A DNA stretch of 64,000 bases from the NCBI RefSeq assembly GCF_036250755.1, contig NZ_CP109583.1:8116001-8180000 (forward strand), in the 5' to 3' direction. Positions within the stretch are counted from its first letter, which is position 1. Every line of letters begins with the position of its first letter. Shown piece after piece: positions 27,301 through 34,627 of the stretch. The stretch is from Streptomyces uncialis (GTDB lineage Bacteria > Actinomycetota > Actinomycetes > Streptomycetales > Streptomycetaceae). A model generated the notes under the pieces. The model made no database searches, was not told the DNA's origin, and worked only from the letters and a program-made list of their open reading frames with translations. Both the position numbers and the translations under genes were made by a program.

Positions 27301-27569
27301 GGGGCCCTCGACTCCACCAGCTCCGCGGCCCCCGACTCGCCCCGCTCCAGGGCGCCGCGCAGCCGGGACACCTTCGTCTGGAGGGCGCCCACCGGGTTAC
27401 GGGGCACCCGGTCGCCCCACAGATGGTCCACCAGCAGGTCCGACGACACGGTCCGGCCCGCGTGGACCAGCAGGGCGGCCAGCAGCGCGCGGACCTTGGC
27501 CTCGGGGACGTCGACCGGGTCACCGGCCGCCGTGGAGACGGTGAGCGGGCCGAGCACGGAGAAACGCAT
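24387..27569 (-). CDS. Large SARP/AfsR-type regulator (BTAD + NTPase + TPR-like)
   Basis: A 1060-residue regulator. Residues 1-90 form an OmpR-type winged helix (FSVLGPLTVS, VRALLAALLVHAGRTVS, HLWGDRVPRNPVGALQTKVS). About 95-245 is the bacterial transcriptional activation domain (LWKGDAFADL, RLRAAHIRALYRAGRQSEALAAYTALR). A Pro/Ser-rich linker then leads to an NTPase with Walker A TLTGPGGVGKTRL, Walker B RLLLLLDNCEHV and the MNS/winged-helix region. The last 350 residues are Ala/Leu-rich helical repeats. These proteins activate secondary-metabolite or specialised metabolic genes by binding direct repeats. ATG 27569 is the natural start since the winged helix begins there. It faces two imine-reductase-like genes. 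Confidence 0.92.
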   Translation of the reverse strand: MRFSVLGPLTVSTAAGDPVDVPEAKVRALLAALLVHAGRTVSSDLLVDHLWGDRVPRNPVGALQTKVSRLRGALERGESGAAELVESRAPGYLLRTGAGDVDSHRFTELTTSAYDIGDPRTRSDLLTDALALWKGDAFADLREVAFLHSAAERLEEQRLTALEARAEARLELDEHHALTDELGELTARHPLRERLRAAHIRALYRAGRQSEALAAYTALRKLLADELGVDPGPELVALHQAVLAHDEALGTAPATRRRGTGAPSAPFAGSPAPSAGLPGSPTSPTGLSAPLSGLIGRTRAVAAAAELLAAHRLVTLTGPGGVGKTRLAEEVAGRVAGEYPDGVRMVGLAGSLDVAEQLSAALGIREEGPAGLEDALRSRRLLLLLDNCEHVIDSAADVIRRVLGAAPGLRVLATSQEPIGLAGEAVWTVPPLAQADAELLFAQRAAAAAPGFTVTGDNAEAVAEICRRLDRIPLALELAATRVRALGVRELSARLDDRFRLLDGGHRGTPARQRTLRAVIDWSWELLGDDERTVLRRLSVFADGCALEAAESVCGGDTDVLGPLIRLVDRSLVTVTDGPRYRLPESVAAYASERLAEADESGTVGQRHHSYYAGLVGRAAPLLHGPGQRQWVNRLDQESANLRTALERALRHGEPAAAARMALASTWYWFLRGRLSEARRSLGETLRVTGADRSGQRSRIALWHEGFALLAGEARQGPVPKAGRGAGEWGGDARAVWFLGHSSLRAGEDLARSEVLVDRALTSFRADGDRWGIAAALSTRAVQRLLRGDLAALRSDATDAHALFDELGDPWGRLQSSYPLAALASITGDHAHASALHEQGLRLAEELGFWADAADRLTGLGRVALLTGDFRRAAALHRDARARAAEHGYAAGEVHAEIGLALGARREGDLDLAERYLRKTLAWHREVEFGPGPALLLAELGFLAEQRGDAALALSLHQQGLAVAREGGDPRAVALAHEGLAGAHSLADRPARAARLLGLAARARERSGAPLPEAERGDVDRVTARVLAALGDEVFTAEFSAPGEDAPEPGHAGGPDGENG

Positions 27570-27670
27570 GCCCGCACGGTATCCGGGCGTCCCGGCGGTC
27601 GGCGTCCGTGGACCGTCCAGACCCCTGACCCCTGACCCCGAGCCGCGGACCGCCCACCGCCCGACCATGA

Positions 27671-27712
27671 CCGACAGCCATGACCGACAGCACTCCGACA
27701 GGGTCCCGACAG
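27671..27712 (+). promoter_or_regulatory. Direct heptamer repeats resembling a SARP operator
   Basis: The heptamer CCGACAG occurs at 27671, 27684, 27695 and 27706. The last three starts are spaced exactly 11 bases apart, the spacing used by OmpR-type SARP activators. The first two are part of a 13-bp tandem repeat (CATGACCGACAGC). The cluster ends 83 bases before the first imine-reductase-like ATG. No consensus -10 box follows, as often at SARP-activated promoters. Confidence 0.6.
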
Positions 27713-27795
27713 CGCGCGCGGCCACAGTGAGGTCAGTCGAACGAACCGGCCCGGCGCAGCGGACCGGACGGACCACCGGACACACAGGAGTGACC

Positions 27796-28788
27796 ATGCT
27801 GGAGCACACGAACGACGGGCAGTCGGCGGTGTCGGTGATCGGCCTGGGGCAGCTGGGGACCCGGATCGCCCAGGCGTTCCTCGCCGCCGGCCACCCCACG
27901 ACCGTATGGAACCGCACCGCCGCGAAGGCCGACGCCCTGGTGGCCCAGGGAGCACTCCGGGCCACCACCCTGGAAGCCGCGGTCACCGCGAGTCCGCTCG
28001 TCGTGGTGGTCCTCCCGGACTACCCGACCGTGGAGAAGCTGCTCGGGCCGGTGGCGGACGGGCTGCGCGGCCGGGTACTGGTGAACCTCACCTCCGGCAC
28101 CCCCGAGGACGCCACCAGGACGGCCGGGTGGGCGGCGGAACACGGCGTCGGCTACCTCGACGGCGCCGCCATGAGCGGCACCCGGCTGGTCGGGCGCCCC
28201 GAGGCGCTGTTCGTCCTCAGCGGCTCCCAGGACGCCTTCGACGCCCACCGGGAGGAACTGGCGAGCCTCGGCAACGCCGTGCACCTCGGCACCGACCCGG
28301 CGCTGGCCCCGGTGTACGACACCGCGCTGTTCGGCCAGGTCTGGGGCGCGCTGGCGGGCTTCTACCACTCCGTGGCCCTGGTCGGCGCCGCGGGCGTCGA
28401 CCCCACGGCCTTCGCGGCGGTGGTGAAGGGGCACATGCCCTTCGTCACCTCGCTGATGGTGGACCACGCCCGGCAGATCGAGGACGGCCGGTTCCCGGAC
28501 GACGACGGCACGGTGGAGGTGCACGGGGCGGCGATGGACCATCTCCTGCACACCAGCGCGGACCAGGGCATCGGCACCCGGGTGCCGGAACTGTTCAGGA
28601 CCCTGCTGGAGCGGACGGCGGCCGACGGCCACGGCAGGAGCGGCATCGCCAGCGTGGCGCGGACGATCTCGAAGGGCGACACGGCGGTCGACGCGACGGC
28701 TGACGCGACGGCCGCCCCGGAGGGTGACACGAAGGCCGACGAGAAGGCCGACTCGAACAGCGACGAGAAGGGTGAGCGGAATGTCTGA
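27796..28788 (+). CDS. Imine-reductase-like NADPH-dependent oxidoreductase (first of a tandem pair)
   Basis: A 330-residue protein of the 6-phosphogluconate-dehydrogenase-type family that includes imine reductases. The NADPH loop is VIGLGQLGTRIAQAFLAAGH followed by TVWNRTAAKADALVAQG. The hinge-helix region has APVYDTALFGQVWGALAGF and YHSVALVGAAGVDP, matching the imine-reductase pattern with a Tyr-Asp pair. Imine reductases reduce cyclic imines to amines, usually as domain-swapped dimers; the native substrate is unknown. ATG 27796 follows ACACAGGAG. The last 35 residues are an Asp/Lys/Ala-rich tail (DTKADEKADSNSDEKGE), unusual for the family. It overlaps the next gene by eight bases. Confidence 0.85.
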   Translation: MLEHTNDGQSAVSVIGLGQLGTRIAQAFLAAGHPTTVWNRTAAKADALVAQGALRATTLEAAVTASPLVVVVLPDYPTVEKLLGPVADGLRGRVLVNLTSGTPEDATRTAGWAAEHGVGYLDGAAMSGTRLVGRPEALFVLSGSQDAFDAHREELASLGNAVHLGTDPALAPVYDTALFGQVWGALAGFYHSVALVGAAGVDPTAFAAVVKGHMPFVTSLMVDHARQIEDGRFPDDDGTVEVHGAAMDHLLHTSADQGIGTRVPELFRTLLERTAADGHGRSGIASVARTISKGDTAVDATADATAAPEGDTKADEKADSNSDEKGERNV

Positions 28789-29671
28789 GCGTACGAAGTC
28801 TCCCGTGACGGTCCTCGGGCTGGGCCGGATGGGCACCCCGATCGCCGACGCGTTCCTCGCCGCCGGCCACCCCGTGACCGTATGGAATCGCACCGCGGCG
28901 AAGGCCGGTCCGCTCGTGGCGCGAGGCGCCGCCGGTGCGGCCACCGCCGCCGAGGCCGTGGCGGCGGGCCCGCTGGTGATCGCTCCGCTCCTCGACCACG
29001 AAGCGGTACGCGAGGCCCTCGGCCCGGCCACCGCCGAGCTCCGTGGCCGCACCCTGGTCAACCTCGCCAACAGCAGCCCCGACCAGGCCCGGGAGCTCGC
29101 CACCTGGGCCGCCGGGCACGGCGCCGACTACCTCGACGGCGCGATGATGGCCCTGCCGCAGACGGTCGCCACCCCGTCGGGCTTCTTCCTCTACAGCGGC
29201 TCCCAGGACGCCTTCACCACCTATCGGCCCGAGCTGGAAGTGATGGCACCGGCCCACTACTTCGGCACGGACCCCGGCGCGGCGGAGATCCACGACCTCG
29301 CCGTGCTGGGCACCGGGTACGCGGCCCTCGCCGGGTTCCTGCACGCGGCGGCCCTGCTCGACACGGTGGGCACCCCTCCCGAGGTGCTGGCCCCGCTCGC
29401 GGCCCGCTGGCTGGGCGGCATGGCCGACTTCCTGCCCGAGCTGGCGCGGGAGGCGGGATCGGGATCGTACTCGGACGGGGTCTCCACGATCGACCTGAAC
29501 CGGGCCGCGGTCGGCAGCCTCGTCGGCCTCAGCCGCACCCACGGTGTCGCCACCGACGTGCACGACCCGCTGAAGGCCCTGCTCGACAGGAGAGCGGCCG
29601 ACGGCCATGGCCAGGACAGCTTCTCCAGCGTGTTCGAGCTGCTGCGCACCCGGAACCCTTCGAAGGGGTGA
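28781..29671 (+). CDS. Imine-reductase-like NADPH-dependent oxidoreductase (second of the pair)
   Basis: A 296-residue paralogue of the preceding gene: VTVLGLGRMGTPIADAFLA, then AAGHPVTVWNRTAAKAGPLV, and a C-terminal region with AEIHDLAVLGTGYAALAGF and LHAAALLDTVG. The two genes are also alike at DNA level in the Rossmann part, around 27880 and 28860, so they arose by tandem duplication. The equivalent of the Tyr-Asp pair is His-Asp here, which suggests a different substrate or stereochemistry. ATG 28781 lies inside the end of the first gene with GGTGAGCGGA upstream, so translation is coupled. Both are likely targets of the adjacent SARP-type regulator. Confidence 0.85.
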   Translation: MSERTKSPVTVLGLGRMGTPIADAFLAAGHPVTVWNRTAAKAGPLVARGAAGAATAAEAVAAGPLVIAPLLDHEAVREALGPATAELRGRTLVNLANSSPDQARELATWAAGHGADYLDGAMMALPQTVATPSGFFLYSGSQDAFTTYRPELEVMAPAHYFGTDPGAAEIHDLAVLGTGYAALAGFLHAAALLDTVGTPPEVLAPLAARWLGGMADFLPELAREAGSGSYSDGVSTIDLNRAAVGSLVGLSRTHGVATDVHDPLKALLDRRAADGHGQDSFSSVFELLRTRNPSKG

Positions 29672-30087
29672 GCGCACGGCCGGGGAGGCGGGGGCGGCCG
29701 GGCCGACCTTCAGGGCCGCCCGTCGACCGGCCGACGCCCCCGGCAGCCCACGTCGACCGGCAGACGTCCCCCCGCCCCCCAGACCCCCGGCCCCGCCGAC
29801 CGGCCCCCGCCGATCGGCGGGGCCGTCGCCGATCCCGGCCCGCGCCGAACCCCGCCGACCGGCGAAACCCGTTACCGGCGGAGGCTGTCGAGGCGTCACA
29901 ATGAGGGTGTCCCCCGAGCGTCAGGGCGTGCATGAGGCCGACGAGGTCACCGATCACGTCACGCCGCACCCGACCCGCTCGCGGACCCGCCAGGACGCGC
30001 GCCCCTCGCGGCACGGACCGGGCGCAGATCACACCGATCGCCGTACAACCCTCCGGGGGTGTCGTCGGTCTTGCCATTGATCACGCC
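29672..30087. other. Intergenic region, no gene seen
   Basis: About 415 bases of GC-rich sequence with GACCGGC/CCGCCGACC words between 29715 and 29870. An AT-richer patch at 30066-30100 probably belongs to the promoter of the lipoprotein gene. No hairpin strong enough to call a terminator was seen. Confidence 0.5.
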
Positions 30088-31182
30088 GTGATCGCATCCA
30101 CGAGGAGAAACGTCATCACCGCCATACGCAAGACCCTCACCGCCACCGCTGTCGTCGCTCTCGTCGTGTCGGTTTCCGCCGCCTGCGGCACGGTGGAGAA
30201 CCTGACCGCGGGGCAGAAGATCGACCGCGCGTTCGAGAAGCTCGGGAAGGAGAACTCGGTCGGGTTCGAGCTGGACCTCGACACGGATGTCGCGACCCTG
30301 AAGTCGATCGACCCCGCCGCCTCGCCCGACGACCAGATCCCCGACGAGTTCGCCGAGCTGATCACCGCGGGGAAGATCTCCGTCTCCGTGGAGTCGAAGA
30401 AGCCGTTCGCCGAGTCCGGCCAGAAGGACTTCGTCGGCATGGCGGCCAAGGTCAGCGGTGCCGACGGCGAGCTCATCGAGTACCGGACCGTCGGTGACTT
30501 CACCTACGCCCGGTTCGACCTGGCGGCGTTCGCGAAGCTGTCGGGCAGCCCCGCGCCGTCCGTGGACGACATGCTCCCGCCCGGTGAGCTCGCCGAGAGC
30601 CGTGCGGCGATCGAGAAGGCGCTCAAGGGCGAATGGGTCAAGGTCTCCAACAAGAAGCTGGAGGAGATCCAGAAAGAGGTGATGGCGGAAGCGCCCAAGG
30701 AGGCCGCGGAGCCCACCCTCGACGCCAAGACGCAGAAGAAGCTGCTCGACGCGGTGACCGGCGTCCTCTCCAGCAAGGTCGAGTTCAAGACCGCCGAGGG
30801 CAAGGACGGCGCCGAGCGCGTCACGGCCACCGCCTCCCTGCGTGCCCTCGTCACGGCGATGGTCGAGGAGATCCGCCCGCTGGCGAAGGACCTGCCGCCG
30901 GGTGTCGAGCTGCCCACGGCCAAGGAACTGAAGGAGCTCCCCACCAAGAAGGGCTCCGCCGACTTCACCCTGAAGAACGGTGAGCTGAAGGAGGTCTCCA
31001 TCGACCTCAGCCAGCTCGACAAGAAGCTCAAGGGCAAGAAGATCGACCTGGTGCTGCGGCTGACCGACGCCGAGAAGCCCGAGGCCCCGGCCGGTGCCAC
31101 GGAGCTGAAGCTGGACGAGATCATGGACAGCATGTTCGGCGGCGGCGCGGCGGGCTTCCCGTCCGAGGAGTTCTCCGGCTGA
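30088..31182 (+). CDS. Putative lipoprotein, Lys/Glu-rich, LppX/LprG-like size
   Basis: A 364-residue exported protein. A basic n-region and hydrophobic core (TATAVVALVVSVSAACG) end in SAAC, a weak lipobox with Ser at -3. The mature part is hydrophilic and Lys/Glu/Asp-rich (AFEKLGKENSVGFELDLD, KVSNKKLEEIQKEVMAE), with alternating strands, and ends in a Gly/Phe-rich tail. It resembles streptomycete surface lipoproteins of unknown function. The start is problematic: the strong site GAGGAG at 30102-30107 is followed at the right distance by GTC ATC, not ATG/GTG, while the in-frame GTG at 30088 has no ribosome site. I give GTG 30088; an ATC start at 30115 is possible. Confidence 0.8.
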   Translation: MIASTRRNVITAIRKTLTATAVVALVVSVSAACGTVENLTAGQKIDRAFEKLGKENSVGFELDLDTDVATLKSIDPAASPDDQIPDEFAELITAGKISVSVESKKPFAESGQKDFVGMAAKVSGADGELIEYRTVGDFTYARFDLAAFAKLSGSPAPSVDDMLPPGELAESRAAIEKALKGEWVKVSNKKLEEIQKEVMAEAPKEAAEPTLDAKTQKKLLDAVTGVLSSKVEFKTAEGKDGAERVTATASLRALVTAMVEEIRPLAKDLPPGVELPTAKELKELPTKKGSADFTLKNGELKEVSIDLSQLDKKLKGKKIDLVLRLTDAEKPEAPAGATELKLDEIMDSMFGGGAAGFPSEEFSG

Positions 31183-31583
31183 GCCGTCGGCGGAGCCTGG
31201 TCCGGCCCGCACCTTCATGGCGGGAGTGCGCCACCGGCCCGCTTCCCGATCGCCCCCGGGGCCCCGCGCCCCGGGGGCGATCGGCTGCCCCGCCGCCGGT
31301 GCCCCCGCCGTCGGCGCCACGCCCGGCCGGGTCCGGGCACGCCCCCCACCGGGCACGACACGGTCCCCGGCCCGCCCCGCGAAGGTGGGCCGGCCCCCGC
31401 CGCCGCGCCCGGCGGCCACGCGGGGGCGGGCCGGCCGGGGCCGGACAGCGGCGGGGAGCCGAGCGGAGCGGGAATCGCGCGCCTGCCACGGCGGAAGCGC
31501 GGGTAGGTCCACCTACGGGGTCCTGGTTTTCGCGGCGGGGCCTTCCGGGCAGTCCTTCAGGGGTTACCAGCAGAGGGGGAACC
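31183..31583. other. Intergenic region with strong terminator hairpin
   Basis: About 400 bases. The first 100 hold the terminator listed separately. The next 200 are a Pro/Gly/Arg-coding-like GC-rich run without domain features. The last 60 (CTGGTTTTCGCGG, GGGGTTACCAGCAGAGGGGG) hold the ribosome site of the next gene. Confidence 0.5.
31246..31284 (+). terminator. Very stable intrinsic terminator after the lipoprotein gene
   Basis: A 16-bp perfect stem, with CCGATCGCCCCCGGGG at 31246-31261 pairing with its exact complement at 31269-31284, closes a seven-base loop. It begins 64 bases behind the stop codon. No T-run follows. Confidence 0.75.
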
Positions 31584-32621
31584 GTGATCGTCTGGGTGAA
31601 CGGTGCGTCGGGTGCGGGCAAGACGACCACCGCACGGGAACTGATCGAGCTGATCCCGAACAGCACACTCTTCGACCCCGGGGTCATCAGCGGCGCGCTG
31701 CCTCGGCTGCTGCCGCCCAAGTACCTCGACGAGATAGCCGACCACCAGGAACTGCCGATCTGGCGGCGACTGGTCATCGACACCACGGCGGCCGTCCTCG
31801 CGGAGGTCGGCGGTGTCCTCGTCGTCCCGATGACCCTGCTGCGCCAGGACCACCGCGACGAGATCTTCGGCGCGCTGGCCTCCCGCCGGATTCCCGTACG
31901 CCATGTCGTGCTCGCCCCGGCGGAAACGATCCTGCGCGCCCGTACCGCCCAGCACCCGGCCCCTGCGGACCGCCCCGACGGCGCGGTCCGGGTCCGCCCA
32001 CGGGAGGACGACCCGGTGGCGGCCTACCGCGCCGCACTCGGCTCCTGGCTCGCCGCCGACGCCCACCTCATCGACAACGGACGGCTCACCCCGCACGCCA
32101 CCGCCGTCCGGATCGCGGAAGCCGTCCGCACCGGGACCGCGCCCGTCAGCGACATCGTCCAGACCCCGCAGCCCGGCGCCGAGACCGTCGCCGCCGGGGT
32201 GCTCCTCTTCGACGCCGAGGACCGTGTCCTGCTCGTCGATCCCACGTACAAGGCGGGCTGGGAGTTCCCCGGCGGCATCGTGGAACCCGGCGAGGCGCCC
32301 GCCCGCGCGGGCGTCCGCGAGGTCGCCGAGGAGACCGGGCTGCGGCTCGACCAGGTGCCCCGGCTGCTCCTCCTGGACTGGGAACCGCCCGCGCCTCCCG
32401 CCTACGGAGGACTGCGGCTGCTCTTCGACGGCGGCCACCTCGACGCCGACCGCGCCGGACAGTTGCTGCTGCCAGGCCCCGAACTGCGTGACTGCCGCTT
32501 CGTCGCCGAGGACGAGGCCCGCCGGCTGCTGCCCCCCGAGCGGTACGCCCGCCTCCGCTGGGCGCTGCGCGCCCGGGAACAGGGCGCCGTCGTCTATCTG
32601 GAGGCCGGACTGCCCGTGTAG
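31584..32621 (+). CDS. TmrB-like P-loop ATPase fused to a Nudix hydrolase
   Basis: A 345-residue two-domain protein. Residues 1-175 resemble TmrB, the tunicamycin-resistance ATPase: IVWVNGASGAGKTTTARELIE (P-loop), then ELIPNSTLFDPGVISGALP, LPIWRRLVIDTTAAVL, GVLVVPMTLLRQDHRDEIFG and HVVLAPAETILRARTAQH. Residues about 200-345 are a Nudix domain whose box reads GIVEPGEAPARAG followed by VREVAEETGLRL, with all catalytic Glu/Arg positions present. Such an enzyme could bind a nucleotide-like antibiotic or metabolite and hydrolyse a nucleoside-diphosphate linkage; this is inference. The GTG start follows AGAGGGGGAACC. No partner gene lies in an operon with it. Confidence 0.8.
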   Translation: MIVWVNGASGAGKTTTARELIELIPNSTLFDPGVISGALPRLLPPKYLDEIADHQELPIWRRLVIDTTAAVLAEVGGVLVVPMTLLRQDHRDEIFGALASRRIPVRHVVLAPAETILRARTAQHPAPADRPDGAVRVRPREDDPVAAYRAALGSWLAADAHLIDNGRLTPHATAVRIAEAVRTGTAPVSDIVQTPQPGAETVAAGVLLFDAEDRVLLVDPTYKAGWEFPGGIVEPGEAPARAGVREVAEETGLRLDQVPRLLLLDWEPPAPPAYGGLRLLFDGGHLDADRAGQLLLPGPELRDCRFVAEDEARRLLPPERYARLRWALRAREQGAVVYLEAGLPV

Positions 32622-33075
32622 CCGAGCGCCGCGCGGCCGGTGACCCCTGCTGGTCGGTGCGGCGGGCACCGACCGGCACGGCCCGCCCACCCGTCAGCCC
32701 CGATCCGGACGGAAGCCCCTGGCCGACGCCCGGGATCGCGGCTGGACGGGCCCGCCACCGAGCGGACGGGCCCCGCGTCGAGCGGACGGGCCCCACGCCG
32801 ACCGGATGTGGACCTGCACCGACCGGACACGCCCCCGCAACGGCGGTACAGGGCCCCGGCACCGACCGGACAGGGCCCCGGCACCGACCGGACAGGGACC
32901 CGCACCGGCCGGACAGGGACCCCGCACCAGCCGGGACAGACCCCCGCACCGACCGGACAGGCCCCGGAAGCACGGCAGCGGGCGCGGCCGGGGCGCGGGG
33001 CGGATACTGGGGTGGTGCGGCCCGGTAGGGCGGTCTGCCCCGGGTGCGCTCCGTGCGACCTGGAGGTGCGGCGCC
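32622..33075. other. Intergenic region with degenerate tandem repeats
   Basis: About 450 bases between the TmrB-Nudix gene and DUF2252. Almost half is the repeat array listed separately. The last 60 bases contain GGTGGTGCGGCCCGG and the GGAGGTG ribosome site of DUF2252. No gene seen. Confidence 0.5.
32813..32976. repeat. Degenerate tandem array, unit about 21-22 bp
   Basis: Units of the type GCACCGACCGGACAGGGCCC recur in tandem, with copies starting near 32815, 32858, 32880, 32901, 32922 and 32945, each with a few changes in the GGGCCCCG/GGACCC part. Related GAGCGGACGGGCCCC words precede it from about 32740. The array is non-coding and probably arose by slippage. Confidence 0.75.
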
Positions 33076-34512
33076 ATGGCGCGAGGCAGCGGGAAGCCCG
33101 GCGGACGGGTGATGGTGGGCGGCGCCCGCCATCTGACCCCCCGGGAACGCGCGGAGCGCGGAAAGGCGGCCCGCAAACGGACCCCGAGGTCCGCGCACGC
33201 CGGGTTCGAACCGGCGCCGGGGCGGCCCGACCCGGTCGCCGTCGTCGAGGAGCAGTCGGCCGCCCGGGTCCAGGAGCTGATCCCCATCCGCTACGGACGG
33301 ATGACGGAGACCCCGTTCCGCTTCTACCGGGGAGCCGCGGCCGTGATGGCCCAGGACCTGGCCACCACCCCGGACTCCGGGCTCACCGTCCAGCTCTGCG
33401 GTGACGCCCATATGCTCAACTTCCGGCTGCTCGGCTCCCCCGAACGGCGCCTGGTCTTCGACATCAACGACTTCGACGAGACCCTGCGGGGCCCCTGGGA
33501 ATGGGACCTCCAGCGACTCGCGGCGAGCCTGGTCATCGCCGCACGGGAGAACGGCTGGTCCCGGTCGGTGCGCGCCCGGATCGTCCAGGACACCGTACGG
33601 TCCTACCGCGAACGCATGCGGGCCTACGCGGGGATGGGCAACCTCGACGTCTGGTACGACCACGGGGACATGGAACGGGTGCGGCTACTGGCCGACGAAC
33701 GGCTCGGCGCCCGGGGCCGCGGCCGGCTGACCAAGGCCCTCGGCAAGGCACGGACCCGCGACAGCCTCCAGGCGTTCGAGAAGCTCACCGCGGTCCACGA
33801 CGGGCGACGCCGCTTCAGCCCCGACCCGCCGCTGATCGTGCCGGTCGACGACCTGCTGAGCGGCGCCGAACTGGACCGGCTGGTGAAGGGGCTGCGCCAG
33901 CTCGTGGAGCGGTACGTACGCAGCCTGGCCATGGAACGCCGGCATCTGCTGCGCCAGTACCGGGTCGTGGACATCGCCCGCAAGGTCGTCGGGGTCGGCA
34001 GCGTCGGCACCCGCTGCTGGATCCTGCTCCTCCTCGGCAAGGACGACCAGGACCCGCTGATCCTCCAGGCCAAGGAGGCCGACCGGTCGGTCCTCGCCGA
34101 GCATCTCGGCGAGAGCCCCTACGACAACCAGGGCAAACGCGTGGTCGCCGGACAGCGGCTGATGCAGGCGGTCGGGGACGTGTTCCTCGGCTGGGACCGG
34201 GTGACCGATGTCGATGTCCCGCAACGCGATTTCTACGTACGCCAGTTGCACGACTGGAAGGGCATCGTGGAGCCGCAGGACATGGTGCCCAAGGGGATGC
34301 GGGTGTTCGGCGAGTTGTGCGGGGCGACCCTGGCGCGCGCCCACGCCCGGTCCGGCGACCGGATCGCCATCGCCGCCTATCTGGGCGGCGGCGATGTCCT
34401 CGACCGCGCGCTGGCCGTGTTCGCGGAGGACTACGCCGACCAGAACGAACGCGACCACCGGGCCCTGGTCACCGCCGTCCGCAAGGGCCGGGTGACGGCC
34501 GCGGGCGCCTGA
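33076..34512 (+). CDS. DUF2252 domain protein
   Basis: A 478-residue cytoplasmic protein of the DUF2252 family. Characteristic blocks are RYGRMTETPFRFYRGAA, LCGDAHMLNFRLLGSPE, VFDINDFDETLRGPWEWDLQ (written within 20), RLAASLVIAARENGW and DVARK-like VVDIARKVVGVGSVGTRC. The pattern GDAHxxNF followed by a DxNDFDE block recalls aminoglycoside-phosphotransferase/kinase-like folds, where Asp and Asn hold Mg-ATP; a kinase-like role is inference. The start is ATG 33076 with TGGAGGTG upstream. The gene is monocistronic and convergent with the M20 dipeptidase. Confidence 0.88.
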   Translation: MARGSGKPGGRVMVGGARHLTPRERAERGKAARKRTPRSAHAGFEPAPGRPDPVAVVEEQSAARVQELIPIRYGRMTETPFRFYRGAAAVMAQDLATTPDSGLTVQLCGDAHMLNFRLLGSPERRLVFDINDFDETLRGPWEWDLQRLAASLVIAARENGWSRSVRARIVQDTVRSYRERMRAYAGMGNLDVWYDHGDMERVRLLADERLGARGRGRLTKALGKARTRDSLQAFEKLTAVHDGRRRFSPDPPLIVPVDDLLSGAELDRLVKGLRQLVERYVRSLAMERRHLLRQYRVVDIARKVVGVGSVGTRCWILLLLGKDDQDPLILQAKEADRSVLAEHLGESPYDNQGKRVVAGQRLMQAVGDVFLGWDRVTDVDVPQRDFYVRQLHDWKGIVEPQDMVPKGMRVFGELCGATLARAHARSGDRIAIAAYLGGGDVLDRALAVFAEDYADQNERDHRALVTAVRKGRVTAAGA

Positions 34513-34627
34513 CCGCCACCGGCCACATGCACCGGATCAGCACCGGTCACGGGCCCTGACCACCACCCGCCCCCGGGCCCCTGACGGTCACCCGCCCGGG
34601 CACGTGACCGTTACCCACCCGTCCCCG

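Noticed and set aside
27570..27986. N-terminal extension of the SARP-type regulator to 27986
   Set aside because: The winged helix begins at ATG 27569, and the extension would cover the divergent promoter region and the first imine-reductase codons.
24387..29671. SARP regulator and imine reductases as part of a biosynthetic gene cluster
   Set aside because: No polyketide synthase, NRPS, terpene or RiPP genes lie within the window on either side, so only a small stand-alone system is supported.
32813..32976. Possible CRISPR array
   Set aside because: Units are directly tandem and degenerate without unique spacers, and no cas gene is near.
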